A stretch of DNA of 64,000 nucleotides from Strigamia acuminata. Its lineage: Eukaryota; Arthropoda; Chilopoda; Geophilomorpha; Linotaeniidae. The stretch lies in assembly GCA_949358305.1 (NCBI GenBank), contig OX442314.1, positions 44,646,581-44,710,580 of the forward strand, in the 5' to 3' direction. Of the stretch, positions 61,158 through 64,000 are shown in pieces. The translations under genes and the position numbers were made by a program. Position 1 is the first letter of the stretch, and each line of letters starts with the position of its first letter. The notes under the pieces were generated by a model. That model ran no database searches and had not been told where the DNA came from. It saw only the letters and a program-made list of their open reading frames with translations.

Positions 61158-63701
61158 ATGTGGTCGAAATTTTCTTCTATAGTTCACTCCGTTTTATTTG
61201 AATACAACACACGGAAAATTGTTCACATCAAGTCGAAACTAATCGGCGTGATTAATCGACTCATTCAGCTAGCCATTATTATTTACATAATTGGGTAAAT
61301 ACGAATCGATCACATTACGAATGAGTAAATCAACTTTTTTTTTGCTGTTGTTTCGTTAGTTGGGTGATTATATACAACAATGGCTACCAAGCAACCAGTC
61401 CGTTGGAAAGTTCAGTCACAACCAAAGTGAAGGGCGCCGTTTACACTGAACGCGCCGGGAATTCGAGCTTATTGAACAGAATGACGAGGAGAGCTTACGA
61501 CAGGGTGTGGGATGTAGCCGACTATGTCATTCCGCCACAGGTTTGTTTAATTGAATTAATTGCGTTAAATTTATCACGATTTTCTTGTTTTCACGTGACA
61601 GGAAAATGGAGCTTTTTTCGTCATGACCAACGCAATTATCACGCCGAATCAAACGTTAGGAAAGACCGCCACGGTTGTTCAATTCAATTTGTTAATAGAA
61701 ATTGCATTTGTTTGTTTGATTGTTTTGCATCTGTATTCTTTTGAATGTAGTTTCCTGTTGTCGATGAAACTATCTGTAATGGCGATCCAAATATTTGCAT
61801 CCCCGGGAAAACATCAGCTGACTCGAACGGGGTTATGACAGGTGATTGTATTAATTACAATGATACGTACGATACGTGTGAAGTCCATGCCTGGCATCCT
61901 TTGGAGGTTAATAAATTGCAGCCTCCGTAGTAAGTGGCTTACCGTACAACGTAGATGAATTGGTGCAATGTTACGTTGTGATTTTTCAGTGATAAACGTC
62001 CGTTGTTAGAAGGGACTGAGCACTTCACTGTTCTCATCAAAAACAGCATTTCGTTCAACAAATGGCCCAACTATAAAACGTAAAGAAGAAATTATTTAAA
62101 AATAATAGTACAGGTAGAACCTCGCTATTGCGAATAGTCGAATACCGTATAATAACGAATTCTTCGCTGTAACGAATTTTTTTTGCTAGTCCGCTCTATT
62201 TCTCTCATGTTAAATTATTTCGTCGTAACTAATTTCGTTATTAAGAAATTTCACTGACACCAACCGGAAATACACCAGATATACGCAAATACTTTGTTAA
62301 GTGTTTTTCTCATTATTTTGACCTTTTTATGTGTATATTCTCTTCATTATGAAGCATTTTGTTGCACATCAGAACTGATAAAATGTATAAAAATTTGTAA
62401 CCAGCTGCCCCTGCGCGCTGATCACTACTCTGCAGCACAATGCCTTTGGTACAGCTTGCGAGCCTGCTGTGGTGTCCACCACCTCTAGTGCGCCTGCTGA
62501 GGTCTCTCGCAACCAGGTGGAGCTACATACCTTAGAATCAACCAACAAGACCCTGGAAGTGACCTTCCGGAAGTGGTGGTCCCAAAGAGTTGTTCATCAA
62601 CGAGCAAGGCAAACAGTCGCATTCCGACCGTCTCTCCAAACTGGCGGCTGTGGCAACGCAAACGATTGGTGTGATGACTCTGTCGCTCGACGGGACCTGA
62701 GTGTCCGTGGTGCCCGCATCCGTCGCATGTTCTCCGTGAATGTTACGGTCGCGTGGCAAAAGTGTAATACCGACCACACGTGACATGAAACTCAATGGTC
62801 GCCATGACATGCGGTCTGATTAGGGACAGCTGCCATGCAGCCATCACATTGGAAAATGCACTGTGCAACACCTCAATCATTCCCCTAGATAACTATAAAG
62901 CTATACCCAAAACTAAACTTGTGTCTTTTGTGTATTTTGTAGTAAATCTTATTGTATGTGTTGCGCCCAGCGTCTCGTGGCCCTTCCCTGACCACGTGGC
63001 ATCCACCCAAACACTCATAAATTGGAGGATTCTTAAGAAAATACACTTAAAAACTTCAAAATCATGTGAAAATTCTTAAAAAAGTCAAAATCATGTGAAA
63101 ATTCTTAAAAAAGTCAAAATCATGTGAAAATTCTTAAAATAGTCACAATTATGTGAAAATTTAGAAAAAAGTTAAAATCATGTGAAAATTCTTAAAAAAG
63201 TCAAAATCCTGAGAAAATTAAAACTATGAAAAAAAATTTAAAAAAGTTTAAATTATGAGAAAATTCTTTAAAAGGTAAAAAATTCGAGATAATACATGTA
63301 AACTGAGAAAATCATGAGATAATACATGTAAACTGAGAAAATCATGAGAAAATACCGTTCAATTGTGTTTCTTAAATTTCTTAGGTTTTTATCAAAAAAA
63401 GAACTTAACTGTTATAACAAAAACTCGTTACGAACTCTCGCTATTACAAACCATTTTTTGCTCCCCCGACCTCTTCGTAATAGCATCTTTTGACCTGTAC
63501 TTGTCCCAGTGGGAAGAAAGTTAAGCAATAATTTCTTTTCTTTTCATTTATTTTAGACGTAACATATTGCAGGCAGCTAATATTTCAAAGTATCTGCACA
63601 CATGTATCCACGATGAATACGAGCATCAACTTTGTCCTATTTTTAAACTGTCCACAATCGCAGAACAAGCCAATCAGAATTATACACAATTGGCAACTTT
63701 G
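61158..63701 (+). CDS. P2X: P2X ATP-gated cation channel, exons 1-6 (3' end outside window)
   Basis: Coding exons 61158-61294, 61360-61540, 61602-61673, 61751-61929, 61990-62079 and 63557-63701, all with GT-AG introns and consistent phase. The N-terminus has EYNTRKIVHIKSKLIG (the Y-x-T-x-K site) and first membrane helix VINRLIQLAIIIYIIG. The ectodomain has GYQ, then SSVTTKVKG, whose two lysines are ATP contacts, PNQT, the ATP-contact Thr in HFTVLIKN, AWHPLE, RNIL, and the TCIHDEYEHQLCPIF cysteine pair. Of the three head disulfides, C126-C149 and C132-C159 equivalents are kept but both members of C116-C165 are gone (the second is His in AWHPLE). The remaining ATP site (NxR, K) and second membrane helix should lie beyond 64000. 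It is a trimeric plasma-membrane channel opened by extracellular ATP. Confidence 0.93.
62404..62760 (+). pseudogene. Gag fragment with zinc knuckle inside the intron element
   Basis: Frames around 62430-62600 read NAFGTACEPAVVSTTSSAP and related gag-like sequence. Near 62697-62740 another frame reads CPWCPHPSHVLREC, a perfect C-x2-C-x4-H-x4-C knuckle. The start (agctgcccctgc...ctgatcact) also occurs at 47585-47640. It is degraded. Confidence 0.4.
63056..63225. repeat. 29-bp tandem repeat
   Basis: About six degenerate copies of tcaaaatcatgtgaaaattc plus nine A-rich bases, decaying rightward. At 63290-63355 a second short doublet (gagaaaatcatgagataata) follows. Confidence 0.85.
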
Positions 63702-64000
63702 GTAAGTTGTCATATGGCGATTACTTGTTTGTGCTTGGCTTTTGGTGTTTCCATTAGCAGCAAAAAGAAGAGATAAGCAAGCACATGATGAATTAATTAA
63801 CTGCCATCCATTTTGAAGTTTGTTGTAAAATCCAAAACCACGTTCGATTGCATAAACCACACTTTGGTTTGCGCTTGGTATCTCGATGCCATCGCAACAT
63901 TCAAACACTAAACCCTTTTCCAAGGGTGACCTGAGTCACTGCCACACACTGCATCTCTTCCTTGCGGAGTGGTACGACCTAGTGAGGGGAAGGAGTGGTT
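63702..64000. other. P2X intron or flank at the window edge
   Basis: No further P2X exon (the GG-x-x-G-I-x-I-x-W block) is seen. The last 150 bases are less AT-rich but give no match I recognise. Confidence 0.4.

Larger units (their letters stand above)
62111..63497. mobile_element. pogo/Tc1-type non-autonomous element in the P2X intron
   Basis: CAGGTAGAACCTCGCTATTGCGAA at the left faces an imperfect inverse at the right (cgtaatagcatcttttgacctg, ending 63497), with TA on both sides (62109-62110, 63498-63499). Further inward, taacgaattcttcgctgtaacg pairs loosely with cgttacgaactctcgc. It fills most of a 1.48-kb intron; the other introns are 60-80 bp. No transposase. A gag fragment lies inside. 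Confidence 0.75.

Noticed and set aside
1-64000. tRNA, rRNA or other structured RNA genes
   Set aside because: I found no stretch with a convincing tRNA A/B box pair or rRNA core; a tRNAscan/Infernal run would be decisive.

Overview
The window is animal genomic DNA: AT-rich, with spliced genes, many dispersed repeats and LTR retrotransposons. The host genes I can name are cullin-5, the replication licensing factor Cdt1, a P2X ATP-gated channel, a TFIP11-like G-patch protein and a C2H2 zinc-finger protein. A P2X gene together with cullin-5 and Cdt1 points to an invertebrate metazoan. I cannot fix the phylum. Very short introns in P2X and single-exon Cul5 and Cdt1 suggest a compact gene style in a repeat-invaded genome.

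Layout. 1-3000: the 3' part of an RNase H-fold gene, a 22/26-bp minisatellite, a foldback transposon (1646-2420) and a dispersed repeat. 3015-10204: a head-to-tail duplication of a 3.6-kb unit holding a G-patch gene and, divergently, cullin-5. The upstream cullin-5 copy is cut after 516 codons; the downstream copy is complete (8655-10877). 10.9-18.7 kb: decayed Ty3/gypsy and Ty1/copia pieces plus a solo LTR (16001-17073). 18721-31088: a full-length 12.4-kb Ty3/gypsy element on the minus strand with identical-looking 1084-bp LTRs, a tRNA-Pro-type primer site, gag, a canonical A AAA AAC frameshift site, pol and an unusual 828-residue third ORF. It sits inside an older retroelement's gag. 31.1-34.7 kb: more decayed gypsy sequence, a MITE and an 18-bp minisatellite. 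35560-36846: Cdt1. 38434-39135: zinc-finger gene. 41280-43173: a 1.9-kb gag-only LTR element that split a 21-bp minisatellite. 43.3-44.6 kb: an inverted, diverged third copy of the G-patch region. 48882-53413: an intact 4.5-kb gypsy element with 120-bp LTRs and one gag-pol ORF. 53.9-57 kb: two further RNase H-fold loci and an aquaporin-like piece. 55.5-59.4 kb: several MITEs. 61158-63701: the first six coding exons of P2X, whose last intron in view carries a pogo/Tc1-type element; the gene runs off the right edge.

The host genes do not form a pathway cluster. Cul5 is a ubiquitin-ligase scaffold and Cdt1 is a ubiquitin-ligase substrate, but of a different cullin (CUL4-Cdt2) in known animals. 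Most of the architecture is set by transposons, and several insertions can be read exactly because the same repeat occurs unoccupied elsewhere in the window. I found no single previously undescribed system; the best candidates for novelty are the third ORF of the large gypsy element, the catalytically degenerate RNase H-fold family, and the P2X channel that has lost both partners of one conserved disulfide.
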